64,000 nt of DNA from Stenotrophomonas sp. 24(2023) (GTDB lineage: Bacteria; Pseudomonadota; Gammaproteobacteria; Xanthomonadales; Xanthomonadaceae). Below, in pieces: positions 8,301-17,388 of this stretch (the stretch's first letter is position 1; every line of letters begins with the position of its first letter). The position numbers and the translations under genes were made by a program. The notes beneath the pieces are model-generated. The model had not been told where the DNA came from and made no database searches. It was given only the letters and a program-made list of their open reading frames with translations. The DNA is taken from contig NZ_CP133160.1 of assembly GCF_030913365.1 (NCBI RefSeq), positions 2,011,001 to 2,075,000 of the forward strand, given 5' to 3'.

Positions 8301-9037
8301 CCGGCCGGCATCTGGAAATCCTCCGGCAGCACGATGCGGCGTGCGAACGGGTCCACGTCCACCGAGGCCGAGGACTCCACCGTTTCGGCGATCGTCTTGA
8401 AGCCGATCCAGCGCCCGGTATAACGGCTCATCGCCCAGCCGAGCAGGCCCATGTCCAGGATGTCCTGCACCCCGGCCGGGTTCAGCACCGGCATCATCGC
8501 GCTGACGAATTCATCCTCGCTGCCATGCGGCAGCGTCGAGCTGCGGCAGGCATGGTCATCGGCGGCCAGTGCCAGCACGCCGCCATGGCGCGAGGTGCCC
8601 GCCGCGTTGGCATGCTTGAACACATCGCCGCAGCGGTCCACGCCGGGGCCCTTGCCGTACCACATGCCGAACACGCCCTGCACGTTCGCGCCCGGGAACA
8701 GGTTGGTCTGCTGCGTGCCCCAGACCATGGTCGCGCCCAGGTCCTCGTTCAGGCCCGGGGTGAACTTCACCCGCGCCGCCTCCAGGTGCTTGCGGGCGCG
8801 CCACAGTTCCAGGTCGAAGCCACCCAGCGGGCTGCCCCGGTAACCGCTGATGAAACCACCGCTGTCGATGCCGTCGGCGGCGTCACGCAGGCGCTGCATC
8901 AGCGGCAGCCGCACCAGCGCCTGCACGCCGCTCAGGTAGATCCGGCCCTGCTCGCGGGTATACCGGTGGTCGAGCGCGTAGTCGCGGTCGATCAGGTCGG
9001 CGGAGGACGGCGAGGTAAGTTGCGCGGTACTGGTCAT
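5351..9037 (-). CDS. Indolepyruvate:ferredoxin oxidoreductase, fused alpha/beta (IorAB-type)
   Basis: A 1228-residue fusion of thiamine-diphosphate-dependent 2-oxoacid oxidoreductase domains. The N-terminal pyrimidine domain follows GGFISGYRGSPLGGFD. The ThDP-binding region is near residue 469 (GIGCHYMVTWMDR). A Cys-rich block at about 652-695 (CEGCGDCGKKSFC, then C-x4-C-x4-C spacing) suits an iron-sulfur cluster. The IorB-like nucleotide/CoA domain starts near residue 730 (ITGVGGTGVVTIGALL). It would oxidise aryl or branched 2-oxoacids to acyl-CoA with ferredoxin, in amino-acid catabolism. ATG 9037 is chosen over upstream in-frame codons because it precedes the conserved region by a normal distance. 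Residues about 946-1002 form an unusual low-complexity linker. Confidence 0.9.
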   Translation of the reverse strand: MTSTAQLTSPSSADLIDRDYALDHRYTREQGRIYLSGVQALVRLPLMQRLRDAADGIDSGGFISGYRGSPLGGFDLELWRARKHLEAARVKFTPGLNEDLGATMVWGTQQTNLFPGANVQGVFGMWYGKGPGVDRCGDVFKHANAAGTSRHGGVLALAADDHACRSSTLPHGSEDEFVSAMMPVLNPAGVQDILDMGLLGWAMSRYTGRWIGFKTIAETVESSASVDVDPFARRIVLPEDFQMPAGGLNIRWPDPPLDQEMRLHRYAVKAAQAFARANGIDTVVMDSPQARLGIVTTGKSYLDVLQALEYLGLDEAACAAIGIRVYKVGMTWPLEPQGIARFAQGLEDIIVVEEKRAFIERQMKEQFFNWPSSWGQRPSIVGKYDESGEWILPSTGELTPATIAGVIGRRIQKFFNNDSIAQRLQWMQEKEAELALPRASFPRVPHYCSGCPHNTSTNVPDGSRALGGIGCHYMVTWMDRSTDTFTHMGGEGVTWAGQAPFTDTPHVFQNLGDGTYFHSGSLAIRQSVAAGVNITYKILYNDAVAMTGGQPVDGPLSVPDIARQMRAEGIHTIVVLSDNIGKWTGQREHFPSDVEFFDRSELDAVQKRLREVKGVSILIYEQTCATEKRRRRKRGKLEDPAKRVMVNSLVCEGCGDCGKKSFCVSVLPKETEFGRKREIDQSNCNKDYSCVNGFCPSFVTVHGGKPRKGSKRDASTLLDNLPAPAIRGTLEQPWNILITGVGGTGVVTIGALLGMAGHLEGKGATVLDQTGLAQKGGAVTTHIRIARRPDDIHAVRIAAGEADLVLGCDMVVVNDYWALSKVRAGRSQVVLNTYEAMPGTFTTRPDMQFPAADIIAGVRVALGGQEPLLLDATQLATALLGDAIAANLFILGYAWQQGLVPLSFEALMRAIELNGAAVAMNQQAFAWGRLAVVDPQAVQEAAGLVRNRHTDTESTPGPLHPLPPGEWEGNEWGATAAPRNTGDERELRGLPSHGGEVAFLPLDDARLSRSLDEMIERRATFLVDYQDAAYANRYRRLVERVRAAEADRIGGSTALTETVARYLFKLMAYKDEYEVARLYTSGEFQRRVQQQFEGDYQLRFHLAPPLFARKDEQGRLLKKEYGPWMFKAFGVLAKLKFLRGGRFDVFGRTEERRMERQLIADYEGTVQVLLDGLGDDRLALAVEIASIPEHIRGFGHIKEAHFEQAKAREAALLAQWRNPKALHIVQVA

Positions 9038-9203
9038 GGCTGGCCCGGTAAGGATCGGCTGGCGCCCGGCACGCTGTCGCGCGTCGGGGGAGGCGCGGAA
9101 TTGTAACAGTGGCCCCGGAGCGCACCGGGGGCTCGCGCCGATGGTGGTACTGGGGTTAGGATCGGCCGGAGGGAGGCTGTTGTTACAGCGTGGGGGACAT
9201 TCG

Positions 9204-9845
9204 ATGACGTTCGCAGGACAACTCCTGGCTGGCGTGCTGCTGGCTGCGGGGGCGGCCACCGCGTGGGCCGCGCCGGCACTGCCGGCACCACAGGAGTTCT
9301 ATTTCGAGAAGGACACGGCTGCCACGCCGGTTTCGGTGGTGCCGGCCGAGGGCGATGCCGATGCGCTGGTGGCGCAGTTGATCCGGCAGCGCGAGCGCGG
9401 GCGCAAGACCGTGGAGGCGACGGTACAACTGGCAGACGTGGCCATCGGCCAGGGACGCACCGAGCTGGGCGAGAAGCTGTACCGCGAAGCGCTGGCCGAG
9501 GCGCCGGCTGCGTCGGCCAACGGCCGCGCGGTGCGCTGGAACTATGGCTGGTCCCTGCTGCGGCGGGGCGATGCCGATGCCGCGCTGGCGCAATGGCAGG
9601 CGGCCGCCGGCGGGCTGCGTGGCAATCCGTCCTGGGTACCGCCGACCTACGCCCTGGCATTGTGGCGGCTGGGCGAAAAGGCCGAGGCGGTGAAGTGGTA
9701 TGCCGCCGCGGTGCGTACCGAGCCCAGCCTGTGGAGCGATGCCAGCCAGCACGCCCGCCTGCTGCCGGCCTGGCGCGAGGATGAACGCACGACGCTGGCC
9801 CAGGTGCAGGCAGAGTGGGCAGCCAGTCCGCCGGCCTGGCCCTGA
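9204..9845 (+). CDS. Exported TPR-like protein
   Basis: 213 residues with a signal peptide (MTFAGQLLAGVLLAAGAATAWA, cleavage near residue 22-24). The rest is alpha-helical with TPR-like repeats: LAEAPAASANGRAVRWNYGWSLLRRGDADAALAQW and PPTYALALWRLGEKAEAVKWYAAAVRTEP. TPR modules bind proteins, and the leader predicts a periplasmic location. It is transcribed divergently from the oxidoreductase gene. I cannot assign a specific function. Confidence 0.75.
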   Translation: MTFAGQLLAGVLLAAGAATAWAAPALPAPQEFYFEKDTAATPVSVVPAEGDADALVAQLIRQRERGRKTVEATVQLADVAIGQGRTELGEKLYREALAEAPAASANGRAVRWNYGWSLLRRGDADAALAQWQAAAGGLRGNPSWVPPTYALALWRLGEKAEAVKWYAAAVRTEPSLWSDASQHARLLPAWREDERTTLAQVQAEWAASPPAWP

Positions 9846-9931
9846 GTCGTCCGGGCGCGCTCGCGGCGCGCCCGGGCGTGGCGTGCGCTGCTGATCGATT
9901 CCCCGGCTGATGGCCCGCATCCGAGCCGGCC

Positions 9932-10837
9932 ATGGCCTTTGATGCCTTCGCCCTGATCCTGGCCATGCTGGGCCTGGGCATGCTGTTCGCGCGCCTGCGC
10001 GTGCTGCCCGATGCTGCGGCCGAGACCCTCAACAAAGTGGTGCTGTACGTCTGCCTGCCGGCTTCGGTACTGACCTACGTGCCGCGGCTGCAGCTCGATG
10101 CCAGCCTGCTGGGGCTGATGGCCACGCCGTGGCTGCTGATGCTGGCCACCTGGGGGCTGGTTGCGCTGGCGACCCGCCTTTTCGGTTTTGCCCGTGACGT
10201 GCAGGCGGTCCTGCTGATCTGCGTGGCGCTGGCCAATTCCAGCTTCATCGGCTACCCGATGGTGCGTGCATTGCTGGGTGATGCGGCGCTGCCCTACGCG
10301 GTGGTATATGACCAGTTCGGTACGTTCCTGCTGCTGTCCACGTTCGGCCTGCTGGTGCTGGCCCGTTACAGCGGCGACCGGCCGCCGGGTGCGCGCCAAG
10401 TGCTGCTGCGCATCGTGCGCTTCCCGCCGTTGTGGGCGCTGCTGTTCGCGGTGTTGCTGATGCCGGCGCAGCCACCGGCCTGGATCGGTACCGCATTGAA
10501 GCAGCTGGCCGATGCGATGCTGCCGCTGGTGATGCTGGCGGTGGGCCTGTCGATCCAGCTGCGCCTGCGCCAGGAAGAGCTGCGCCCGCTGGCGGTGGGG
10601 TTGCTGTTGAAGCTGGTGGTGCTGCCGGCACTGGCGTTGCCGCTGTCGTGGGCGCTGGGGCTGCAGGGCCTGATGTTGAAGGCCAACGTGCTGGAATCGG
10701 CGATGCCGACGATGATCACCGCCGCCGCGCTGGCGATCTCGCACCGGTTGGCGCCGCGGTTGGCGGCGGCGCTGGTGGGGTATGGGATCGTGCTGTCGCT
10801 GGTGACGCTGCCGGCCTGGATGTGGGTGTTGGGGTGA
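9932..10837 (+). CDS. AEC-family (auxin efflux carrier-type) permease
   Basis: 301 residues, almost entirely hydrophobic, with about ten membrane segments arranged as two repeats. Family features include NKVVLYVCLPASVLTYV near the N-terminus, ALANSSFIGYPMVRALLG in the middle and LESAMPTMITAAALAI near the C-terminus. AEC transporters in bacteria export or exchange organic acids such as malate or malonate. The substrate here cannot be read from sequence. It is probably monocistronic, and the next 540 bp are repeats. Confidence 0.85.
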   Translation: MAFDAFALILAMLGLGMLFARLRVLPDAAAETLNKVVLYVCLPASVLTYVPRLQLDASLLGLMATPWLLMLATWGLVALATRLFGFARDVQAVLLICVALANSSFIGYPMVRALLGDAALPYAVVYDQFGTFLLLSTFGLLVLARYSGDRPPGARQVLLRIVRFPPLWALLFAVLLMPAQPPAWIGTALKQLADAMLPLVMLAVGLSIQLRLRQEELRPLAVGLLLKLVVLPALALPLSWALGLQGLMLKANVLESAMPTMITAAALAISHRLAPRLAAALVGYGIVLSLVTLPAWMWVLG

Positions 10838-10849
10838 GGTTTTCTGGCA

Positions 10850-11037
10850 GGGCGTGCAGCCCTGCACCTGCCGAAGCAACTTCAACTTCAAAAGCGGGCT
10901 ATCCGTGGGATGGCGGGGTGGGTCCGGTGGCAGGGGACGCCGTGAACCCGTCCATGGGGGCTTGGTCGCCGCATCCATGCGGCTCACACCCCTGCCACCG
11001 GACCCACCCCGCCTTCGACAGTTTCCTGCGGCTGTGG
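10850..11037 (+). repeat. Large hairpin element, copy C (left member of pair 2)
   Basis: Same order of parts as copy A: GCAGGGC/GCCCTGC dyad, a spacer with AAAAGCGGGCTATCCGTGG, then a perfect 25-bp stem (10912-10936 with 10989-11013) around a 52-nt loop (10937-10988). The inner hairpin is GCCGCAT-CC-ATGCGGC. The stem sequence differs from copy A but is fully complementary within itself; it resembles copy B. A GACAG/CTGT dyad follows. Confidence 0.85.
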
Positions 11038-11041
11038 GTGG

Positions 11042-11062
11042 GTGCCGACCGTTGGTCGGCAC
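11042..11062 (+). repeat. SMAG-like palindrome without intact GTAG
   Basis: GTGCCGACC-GTT-GGTCGGCAC, a perfect 9-bp dyad between hairpin elements C and D. Confidence 0.75.
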
Positions 11063-11087
11063 GGGCGCTGATCCCGCGTCTGCTCTG

Positions 11088-11112
11088 GTAGGTGTCGACC
11101 TTGGTCGGCACG
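11088..11112 (+). repeat. SMAG-like GTAG palindrome
   Basis: GTAG followed by GTGTCGACC-TT-GGTCGGCAC, with one G-T wobble in the dyad. It is directly adjacent to the next SMAG copy. Confidence 0.8.
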
Positions 11113-11136
11113 GTAGATCCACGCCATGCGTGGATG
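11113..11136 (+). repeat. SMAG consensus repeat (GTAG type)
   Basis: GTAG followed by ATCCACGC-CAT-GCGTGGAT and G. The same 24-nt sequence recurs at 42842 and 57450. Confidence 0.9.
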
Positions 11137-11214
11137 AGAGCGAAGCGACCGGCTTCTGCTCTTGCTCTTCTTTTTCTTTTCCGTGGCTGACCGCACACGG
11201 AAACCGTCAGGGGT

Positions 11215-11311
11215 CGGGCGGGTAGGTTGCGCGGGGGGCGAGCGCCATGGATGGCGCTCACAAGCCTCCAGGGACGGATTCACGGCGTCCCCCGCGCGGC
11301 CTATCCGCCCG
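11215..11311 (-). repeat. Large hairpin element, copy D (right member of pair 2, inverted)
   Basis: Stem arms are 11215-11237 and 11289-11311, 23 bp, with three G-T wobbles in place of Watson-Crick pairs. The loop is 51 nt and carries the inner dyad GAGCGCCAT/ATGGCGCTC. The loop matches the other copies on the minus strand, but the stem sequence and outer flanks differ. A pyrimidine-rich tract (11152-11182) lies between the SMAG cluster and this hairpin. Confidence 0.8.
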
Positions 11312-11381
11312 GCCACGCGCATGACCCGCCGTTGGCGACCAACCAACAGCCACGAGGGGCTCCGCCGTTGGCTGGAAACCC

Positions 11382-12866
11382 TCAGTCGTCCGCAGACACC
11401 GTCCGCCCCGACGCCCACTCGCGCAATGCCGCCACCTGCTCGGCCATCAGCACCGACAACGGCCGCGTCGCGCGGATCTCGGTCATCAGCAACTCGGTGT
11501 CCAGCGGCCGGCTTTCGGCATGGGCGGCATACAGCCCCGCCACGATGGCCTGCTCGATCTCCGCGCCGGAAAACCCGTTCGCCGCCGCGGCCAACGCCGG
11601 CAGCGCGAAATCGTCCGGGTTCAGCTGGCGCCGGCCCAGGTGCAGGCGCAGCAGTTCCACGCGTACGTCCGGGCTGGGCAGGTCCACGAAGAAGATCTCG
11701 TCGAAGCGGCCCTTGCGCAGCAGCTCGGCCGGCAGCTCGTGCACTTGGTTGGCGGTGGCCACGATGAATACCGGTGCCTTGCGTTCGGCCATCCAGGTCA
11801 GCAGGTAGCCCAGCACGCGGCGGGAGACGCCGCCGTCCTCGCCGCCACTGGCCAGGCCCTTCTCGATCTCGTCCATCCACAGCACGCACGGGGCCAGCTG
11901 CTCGGCCGAGGCCAGCGCCTGGCGCAGGTTGGCTTCGGTTTCGCCGTGGTACTTGTTGTACAGCGCGCCAACGTCCAGGCGCAGCAGCGGCACGCCGAAG
12001 CCGGCGGCGGTCGCCTTGGCCAGCATCGACTTGCCACAGCCCTGCACGCCCAGCAGCAGCATGCCGCGCGGCGGGTCCAGCCCGGCCGGGGCCGAGCCGG
12101 CGATGAAGGCCACCCGCCGCTGGTTGATCCAGCGCTTGAGCCGGTTGGCCCCGGCCACGTCGCCGAAGCGTGCGCTGTCATGCTCGTAGAACAGGTGGCC
12201 GCTGCGGTTGAGCAGCTCGAACTTCAGCCGGGCCAGCTGCGGCAGGTCGTCGTCGCGCAGTGCGCCATCGGCATAGATCAGCTGGCGGGCGATGCGCCGG
12301 GCATCGGCCAGGCTCAGGCCCTGCAGGTTCTTCAGGATCTTCTTCACCGCCTCGCTGTCCACCTCGACACGCCGGCCGCCGTGTTCGCGGGCATAGCCAT
12401 CGGCTTCCTCGCGCAGCATCTTCAGCAGGGCGTTGGCATCGGGCAGGCGTGGGTTGAAGCGCACGGCCAGTGCTTCCAGTTCGGCCGGCAGTTCCACCTT
12501 GGCACCGATCAGCACCAGCACGTGCGGCTGGCTGTGGCGGCGCTGCACCAGGTCGCGCAGGGCACGCTGGTGGCTGGCATAGCCCAGGTAGGGATGGAAA
12601 TCGAGCAGCAGGTAGACCCCGCGCTGTTCAGCCTGGCGGATCATCTGCAGGGCAGCGCTGGCGTCGGGCGGGCCGATGGGCGCGTCCTCGCGTTCCAGGT
12701 CGATGCGGCGCAGGCCTTCGGTGATGGACCAGCGGTACAGCGCCCGCCAGACATGCATGAGCGTCTGCCGGAACAGCTCGACGATGCGGCCCTCGTCCTG
12801 GGTCTCCACCACGATCAGGGGCGTATTGGCGCGGATCAGCGCGCTCAGGTCCTGCAGTTCGCTCAT
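11382..12866 (-). CDS. Ycf46-like AAA+ ATPase
   Basis: 494 residues. The N-terminal domain ([23 protein letters not shown] onward) resembles Ycf46-type proteins. The C-terminal AAA+ module has Walker [13 protein letters not shown] (about residue 269), Walker [12 protein letters not shown], sensor-1-like ATANQ and an arginine-rich [14 protein letters not shown] block. Ycf46-like ATPases are widespread but poorly defined; a remodelling or chaperone role is an inference. ATG 12866 is chosen because AAGGA lies 11 bases upstream and it matches the family start; an ATG at 12893 would add nine residues. It is divergent from the ParA-like gene. Confidence 0.8.
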   Translation of the reverse strand: MSELQDLSALIRANTPLIVVETQDEGRIVELFRQTLMHVWRALYRWSITEGLRRIDLEREDAPIGPPDASAALQMIRQAEQRGVYLLLDFHPYLGYASHQRALRDLVQRRHSQPHVLVLIGAKVELPAELEALAVRFNPRLPDANALLKMLREEADGYAREHGGRRVEVDSEAVKKILKNLQGLSLADARRIARQLIYADGALRDDDLPQLARLKFELLNRSGHLFYEHDSARFGDVAGANRLKRWINQRRVAFIAGSAPAGLDPPRGMLLLGVQGCGKSMLAKATAAGFGVPLLRLDVGALYNKYHGETEANLRQALASAEQLAPCVLWMDEIEKGLASGGEDGGVSRRVLGYLLTWMAERKAPVFIVATANQVHELPAELLRKGRFDEIFFVDLPSPDVRVELLRLHLGRRQLNPDDFALPALAAAANGFSGAEIEQAIVAGLYAAHAESRPLDTELLMTEIRATRPLSVLMAEQVAALREWASGRTVSADD

Positions 12867-12917
12867 GCCGGTTCGATCCTTCGGGGGCGTCACGATAGCA
12901 AAGGCGGAGGGGAATGA

Positions 12918-13619
<702 letters not shown>

Positions 13620-13650
13620 GCCTCCATCCCTTCTTCCATGGAATCCCGCG

Positions 13651-14127
13651 ATGCGTGAACTGATCCTGCTGCGCCATGCCCACGCCGAACCGGCCACCCC
13701 GGGCCAGGCCGATCTCGACCGGCCGTTGTCGCCGGTCGGTCTGGCCGAAGCCGAAGCCGCCGGCAAGTGGCTGAAGGAGAACAACCTGCTGCCCGACTGC
13801 GTGCTGTGTTCGCCGGCGCGGCGCACCCGCGAGACCCTGGAATCGGTGATGGCCACCATCGGCTATGTCGAGAAGCGCCTGGAAGACCGCATCTTCGAAG
13901 CCACCCCGGGCACCCTGGCCGCGCTGGTGGACGAACGCCGCGACCTGGAACGGGTGATGATCGTCGGCCACAACCCCGGCCTGGAACGGCTGGTGGCCTT
14001 GATGACCGAGGGCTCCAGCAGCGATTACCGCGGCATGCCCCCGGCCGGCATCGCCGTGCTCGGCTTCCCCCGGGAGGCGGCGATCGAACCCGGCGTGGCC
14101 AGCCTGAACGCGTTCTGGTGGCCGTGA
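13651..14127 (+). CDS. sixA: SixA-type phosphohistidine phosphatase
   Basis: 158 residues of the histidine phosphatase superfamily. The catalytic RHA motif (LILLRHAHAE) is at residues 3-12 and the second catalytic His is in VMIVGHNPGLERL. SixA removes phosphate from HPt domains or from the nitrogen-type phosphotransferase protein NPr. Length matches E. coli SixA (161). It probably shares a transcript with the ParA gene upstream and the YceI gene starting 4 bp downstream. Confidence 0.85.
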   Translation: MRELILLRHAHAEPATPGQADLDRPLSPVGLAEAEAAGKWLKENNLLPDCVLCSPARRTRETLESVMATIGYVEKRLEDRIFEATPGTLAALVDERRDLERVMIVGHNPGLERLVALMTEGSSSDYRGMPPAGIAVLGFPREAAIEPGVASLNAFWWP

Positions 14128-14131
14128 GCCG

Positions 14132-14767
14132 GTGAACGCCGTGGTGGTGCGACACCGTGCCTGCCTGGCCCTGCTGCTGGCCGCCGGGCCCGCCAGCGCC
14201 GGGCTGCCGTCGGTGCCGCCGCCCCCGGCCACCCTGCCCCCGGTGCACAGCGTGGCCGGGCCGCGGGTGCTGCTGCTCGATACGCAGCGCTCGCAGATCG
14301 GCTTCGAGGTCCGCACGCGCTTCGGCCAGCGCATCGAGGGGGTATTCCCGCAGTTCGAGGGGCGCATCCAGCTGATGGCCGATGGCCGCCACCAGGTCCA
14401 CCTGAAGATGTATACCCGTACGGTCGAGATTCCCGGCAAGCCCCGCTACACCGGCTGGATGCGCGGGGAGGAATTCTTCGACGCCGGGCTGTACCCGGTG
14501 GTGGAATTCGATTCGCTGCCGTACTGGCCCGAACTGGTCGAGCAGGGGGGGGACATCCACGGCCGGCTCAGCCTGCGCGGGGTCAGCCACCCGGAGACCC
14601 TGCGCGTGGAGAAGGCGGAATGCGCCAAGCCCGGCTATGATTGCGATGTCGTCAGCCGCGGTACCGTGCAACGAGGCCGGTATGGCATGGACAGCTGGCA
14701 GCTTGCCTTGAGTGACCGAGTGACTTTCGTACTGCGAGCGCGTCTGAGCGAGGCGCCGATACCGTGA
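14132..14767 (+). CDS. YceI-family exported lipid-binding-fold protein
   Basis: 211 residues from a GTG start, with a signal peptide (LALLLAAGPASA, cleavage near residue 23). The mature part has the YceI beta-barrel pattern: LDTQRSQIGFEVRTRFGQRIEG, then GEEFFDAGLYPVVEFDS and a final strand region. YceI proteins bind amphiphilic or isoprenoid ligands in the periplasm. Its stop overlaps the GTG start of the next gene by 4 bp (GTGA), which indicates translational coupling. GTG is accepted because no other start precedes the signal peptide. Confidence 0.8.
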   Translation: MNAVVVRHRACLALLLAAGPASAGLPSVPPPPATLPPVHSVAGPRVLLLDTQRSQIGFEVRTRFGQRIEGVFPQFEGRIQLMADGRHQVHLKMYTRTVEIPGKPRYTGWMRGEEFFDAGLYPVVEFDSLPYWPELVEQGGDIHGRLSLRGVSHPETLRVEKAECAKPGYDCDVVSRGTVQRGRYGMDSWQLALSDRVTFVLRARLSEAPIP

Positions 14768-16833
14768 ACCTGCTGCTGCGTGTGCTGGTGCTGGCAACCG
14801 TGTTGCTGGGCAGTGGCTGTGCGTCGCTGTCCGAGCAGCAGCGCGACCGCGCCCAGGCGATCGCGGTGCAGGCCCGTTCGACCGAGGTGGACTGCCGGCG
14901 CGCCGACCGCTGCGCGCAGGAGTCGCCGCTGCGTGCCCTGGCCGGCCGCGCGTTCAGCGAATCGCGCCCGCAGGCCCCGCGCCATTACGCGACCATCCTC
15001 GACGAGGGCGAGGGCGCGCTGGTGGCCCGCCTGAACCTGCTGCGCAGTGCCACGCGCAGCATCGACCTGCAGACCTATATCTTCGACAAGGACGACAGCG
15101 CCCGGCTGGTCATCGACGAACTGCTGGCCGCCGCCCGCCGCGGGGTCAGGGTGCGGGTGCTGATCGACCAGCTTTCGGCCATTTCCGACCTGGAAATCCT
15201 CGGTGCCCTGTCCGGCGCCCACCAGAACTTCGAGCTGCGGGTCTACAACCCTACCTTCGGCAAGGCCCGGCTGAACTACTTCGACTATGCCGGCAGCGTG
15301 CTGTGCTGCTTCCGCCGCTTCAACCAGCGCATGCACAACAAGCTGCTGGTGATCGACGATGCGATCGGCGTGGTCGGGGGCCGCAACTACCAGGATGACT
15401 ATTACGACTGGGACAGCGAGTACAACTTCCGCGACCGCGACGTCCTGGTGGCCGGCCCGGAGGCACGCGCGATGGCGGCCAATTTCGATGCCTTCTGGCA
15501 TGCCAAGCGCAGCGTGCCGGCCGAACGCCTGAACGATGTCGGCCGTACCCTGCTCAAGCAGGGCGTGCCCGCGCTGCCGCCGGCCCAGTTCCGCCGCCCC
15601 GAACGGGTGCAGCGGGTCAGCGAGGAGGCCAGCGACGCGGCCTTCATCGAGCGCAGCTTCGTCGACACCGCCCTGCCGGTGGCCTCGGTGCGTTACGTGG
15701 CCGACCTGCCCCGCAAGCACCGCCGCGAGCGCGCCGATGCGCCGCTGGCCGGCCAGCACGTCACCGAGCCGCAGCTGGATGCGCTGATCGCCGGTGCGAA
15801 GAAGGAAGTGATCCTGCAGACGCCCTATCTGGTCCTGTCCAAGCCGGCACAGAAGCTGTTCCGCGAACTGCGCAAGCGCCCGGAGCCGCCGCGGGTGGTG
15901 GTGTCCAGCAACAGCCTGGCAGCCACCGACAACCCGATCGTGTATGCGCTGTCCTACAAGTACAAGCGGCGCAACATGCGCGAACTGGGCTTCAATATCT
16001 TTGAATACAAGCCGTTCCCGCTGGATGCGCCGGTGGACTACCGCAACCTGCTGCCATCGCCGATCCAGGGGCCGCTGCCGGACGGGCAGGCCGAAGGAGG
16101 CCGGCGCAACACCCTGGTCGGCGGCAGCGCGGCCGGCAGCAACGCACGCAGCGGCAGTGCCCGTTCGGCCACCGTGGCTGGCCGGGACGATGCCCCCGAC
16201 CGGCCTGCGGGCAACAGCAGCAGCGCGCCCCATGACAGCGCCCGGGCACGCCGCCGTGCCGCCGGCAGCGAAGTGGAGCGCCACCTGCTGCGTACCGAAA
16301 CGCGGCCTTCGTTCCTGGGCAGCAAGGCGGTGAACAAGCCGTTGCCGGTCACCCGCAAGGGCGCCCGCATGGGCCTGCATGCCAAGTCGCTGGTGGTCGA
16401 CCGCCGCATCGGCGTCATCGGCACCCACAACTTCGACCCGCGCAGCGAGAACTACAACACCGAAGGGGCCGTCATCATCGACGACCCCGCTTTCGCCGAG
16501 CGCCTGGCCGACAGCATCCTGCGGGATACCGACCCGCAGAATTCCTGGACCGTGGCCCCGCGCGCCAAGCCACCGGTGCTGTCCGGGCTGAACTACAGCA
16601 TGGGCAAGGCGTCCGAAGCGCTGCCGATCCTGGATTTCTGGCCCTGGCGCTACGCCACCGACTACGAATTCCAGCCCGGCCCGGACTGCCCGCAGCCGCT
16701 GCCGCGGCAGAGCCCGGATTTCCATGCCTGCTATACCGCCGTGGGTGACTTCCCCGAAGTCAACGTCGGCCCGAAGTGGCTGCTGGTGCGCATGCTCACG
16801 GCCTTCGGCGCAGGCCTCGTTCCCATTCTCTGA
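14764..16833 (+). CDS. Phospholipase D-family lipoprotein, cardiolipin synthase-like
   Basis: 689 residues. A lipoprotein signal (VLLGSGCAS, lipobox Cys near residue 19) predicts a membrane-anchored periplasmic enzyme. Two HKD motifs define the PLD fold: HNKLLVIDDAIGVVGGRN at about residue 191 and HAKSLVVDRRIGVIGTHN at about 539. The protein is about 200 residues longer than ClsA/ClsB, partly because of a disordered Ser/Arg/Ala-rich insert at about 430-510 between the two HKD halves. It may transfer or hydrolyse phosphatidyl groups; cardiolipin synthesis is only one possibility. GTG start, coupled to the yceI-like gene by a 4-bp overlap. Confidence 0.85.
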   Translation: MNLLLRVLVLATVLLGSGCASLSEQQRDRAQAIAVQARSTEVDCRRADRCAQESPLRALAGRAFSESRPQAPRHYATILDEGEGALVARLNLLRSATRSIDLQTYIFDKDDSARLVIDELLAAARRGVRVRVLIDQLSAISDLEILGALSGAHQNFELRVYNPTFGKARLNYFDYAGSVLCCFRRFNQRMHNKLLVIDDAIGVVGGRNYQDDYYDWDSEYNFRDRDVLVAGPEARAMAANFDAFWHAKRSVPAERLNDVGRTLLKQGVPALPPAQFRRPERVQRVSEEASDAAFIERSFVDTALPVASVRYVADLPRKHRRERADAPLAGQHVTEPQLDALIAGAKKEVILQTPYLVLSKPAQKLFRELRKRPEPPRVVVSSNSLAATDNPIVYALSYKYKRRNMRELGFNIFEYKPFPLDAPVDYRNLLPSPIQGPLPDGQAEGGRRNTLVGGSAAGSNARSGSARSATVAGRDDAPDRPAGNSSSAPHDSARARRRAAGSEVERHLLRTETRPSFLGSKAVNKPLPVTRKGARMGLHAKSLVVDRRIGVIGTHNFDPRSENYNTEGAVIIDDPAFAERLADSILRDTDPQNSWTVAPRAKPPVLSGLNYSMGKASEALPILDFWPWRYATDYEFQPGPDCPQPLPRQSPDFHACYTAVGDFPEVNVGPKWLLVRMLTAFGAGLVPIL

Positions 16834-16844
16834 AGGTCCACGCC

Positions 16845-17279
16845 ATGCCCCAGGTGTTCCGCGATGCGGTTTCCATCGATGCCCTCAACGTGCTCAGCCG
16901 CGGGACGCTGATCGACCACCTGGGCATTGCCTTCACCGCAGTCGGCGAGGACTGGCTGCAGGCCACCATGCCGGTGGACGCGCGGACCCACCAGCCTTAC
17001 GGCATCCTGCACGGCGGCGCGTCGGTGGTGCTGGCCGAAACCCTGGGCAGCAGTGCCGGCAACCTGTGCGTGGACACCCGCACGCAGGTCTGCGTGGGGC
17101 TGGAAATCAATGCCAACCACGTGCGCGCGGTGCGCTCGGGCACCGTCACCGGTACCGCACGCGCGCTGCATGTGGGCCGCAGCACCCAGCTGTGGGACAT
17201 CCGCATCGAGGACGAGCAGGGCCGGCTGGTGTGCAGTTCGCGGCTGACCCTGGCCGTGGTACCGGCCGGCCACGGGTGA
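16845..17279 (+). CDS. Hotdog-fold acyl-CoA thioesterase (YdiI/MenI-like)
   Basis: 144 residues. The family signature HQPYGILHGGASVVLAETLG at about residues 47-66 contains the catalytic Glu and the HGG turn. This is the PaaI/YdiI hotdog family, which hydrolyses aromatic or acyl-CoA thioesters. YdiI in E. coli acts on a menaquinone precursor, but xanthomonads mainly use ubiquinone and no men gene is near, so the substrate is open. It starts 11 bp after the PLD gene stop. Confidence 0.85.
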   Translation: MPQVFRDAVSIDALNVLSRGTLIDHLGIAFTAVGEDWLQATMPVDARTHQPYGILHGGASVVLAETLGSSAGNLCVDTRTQVCVGLEINANHVRAVRSGTVTGTARALHVGRSTQLWDIRIEDEQGRLVCSSRLTLAVVPAGHG

Positions 17280-17388
17280 TGCCGCAGGCGCCGGCGGAAC
17301 CCAGTGTTCCCCGCCCATGGCCGGTGTCTATTGGACTTATGGCCAAATCCGGCTGGCAGCCACTGCGGCGCTCGGGTATCGTGCGCGG

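Noticed and set aside
4120..11311. CRISPR array
   Set aside because: The repeats are few, long, oppositely oriented and contain hairpins. There are no regular short repeats with unique spacers and no cas genes.
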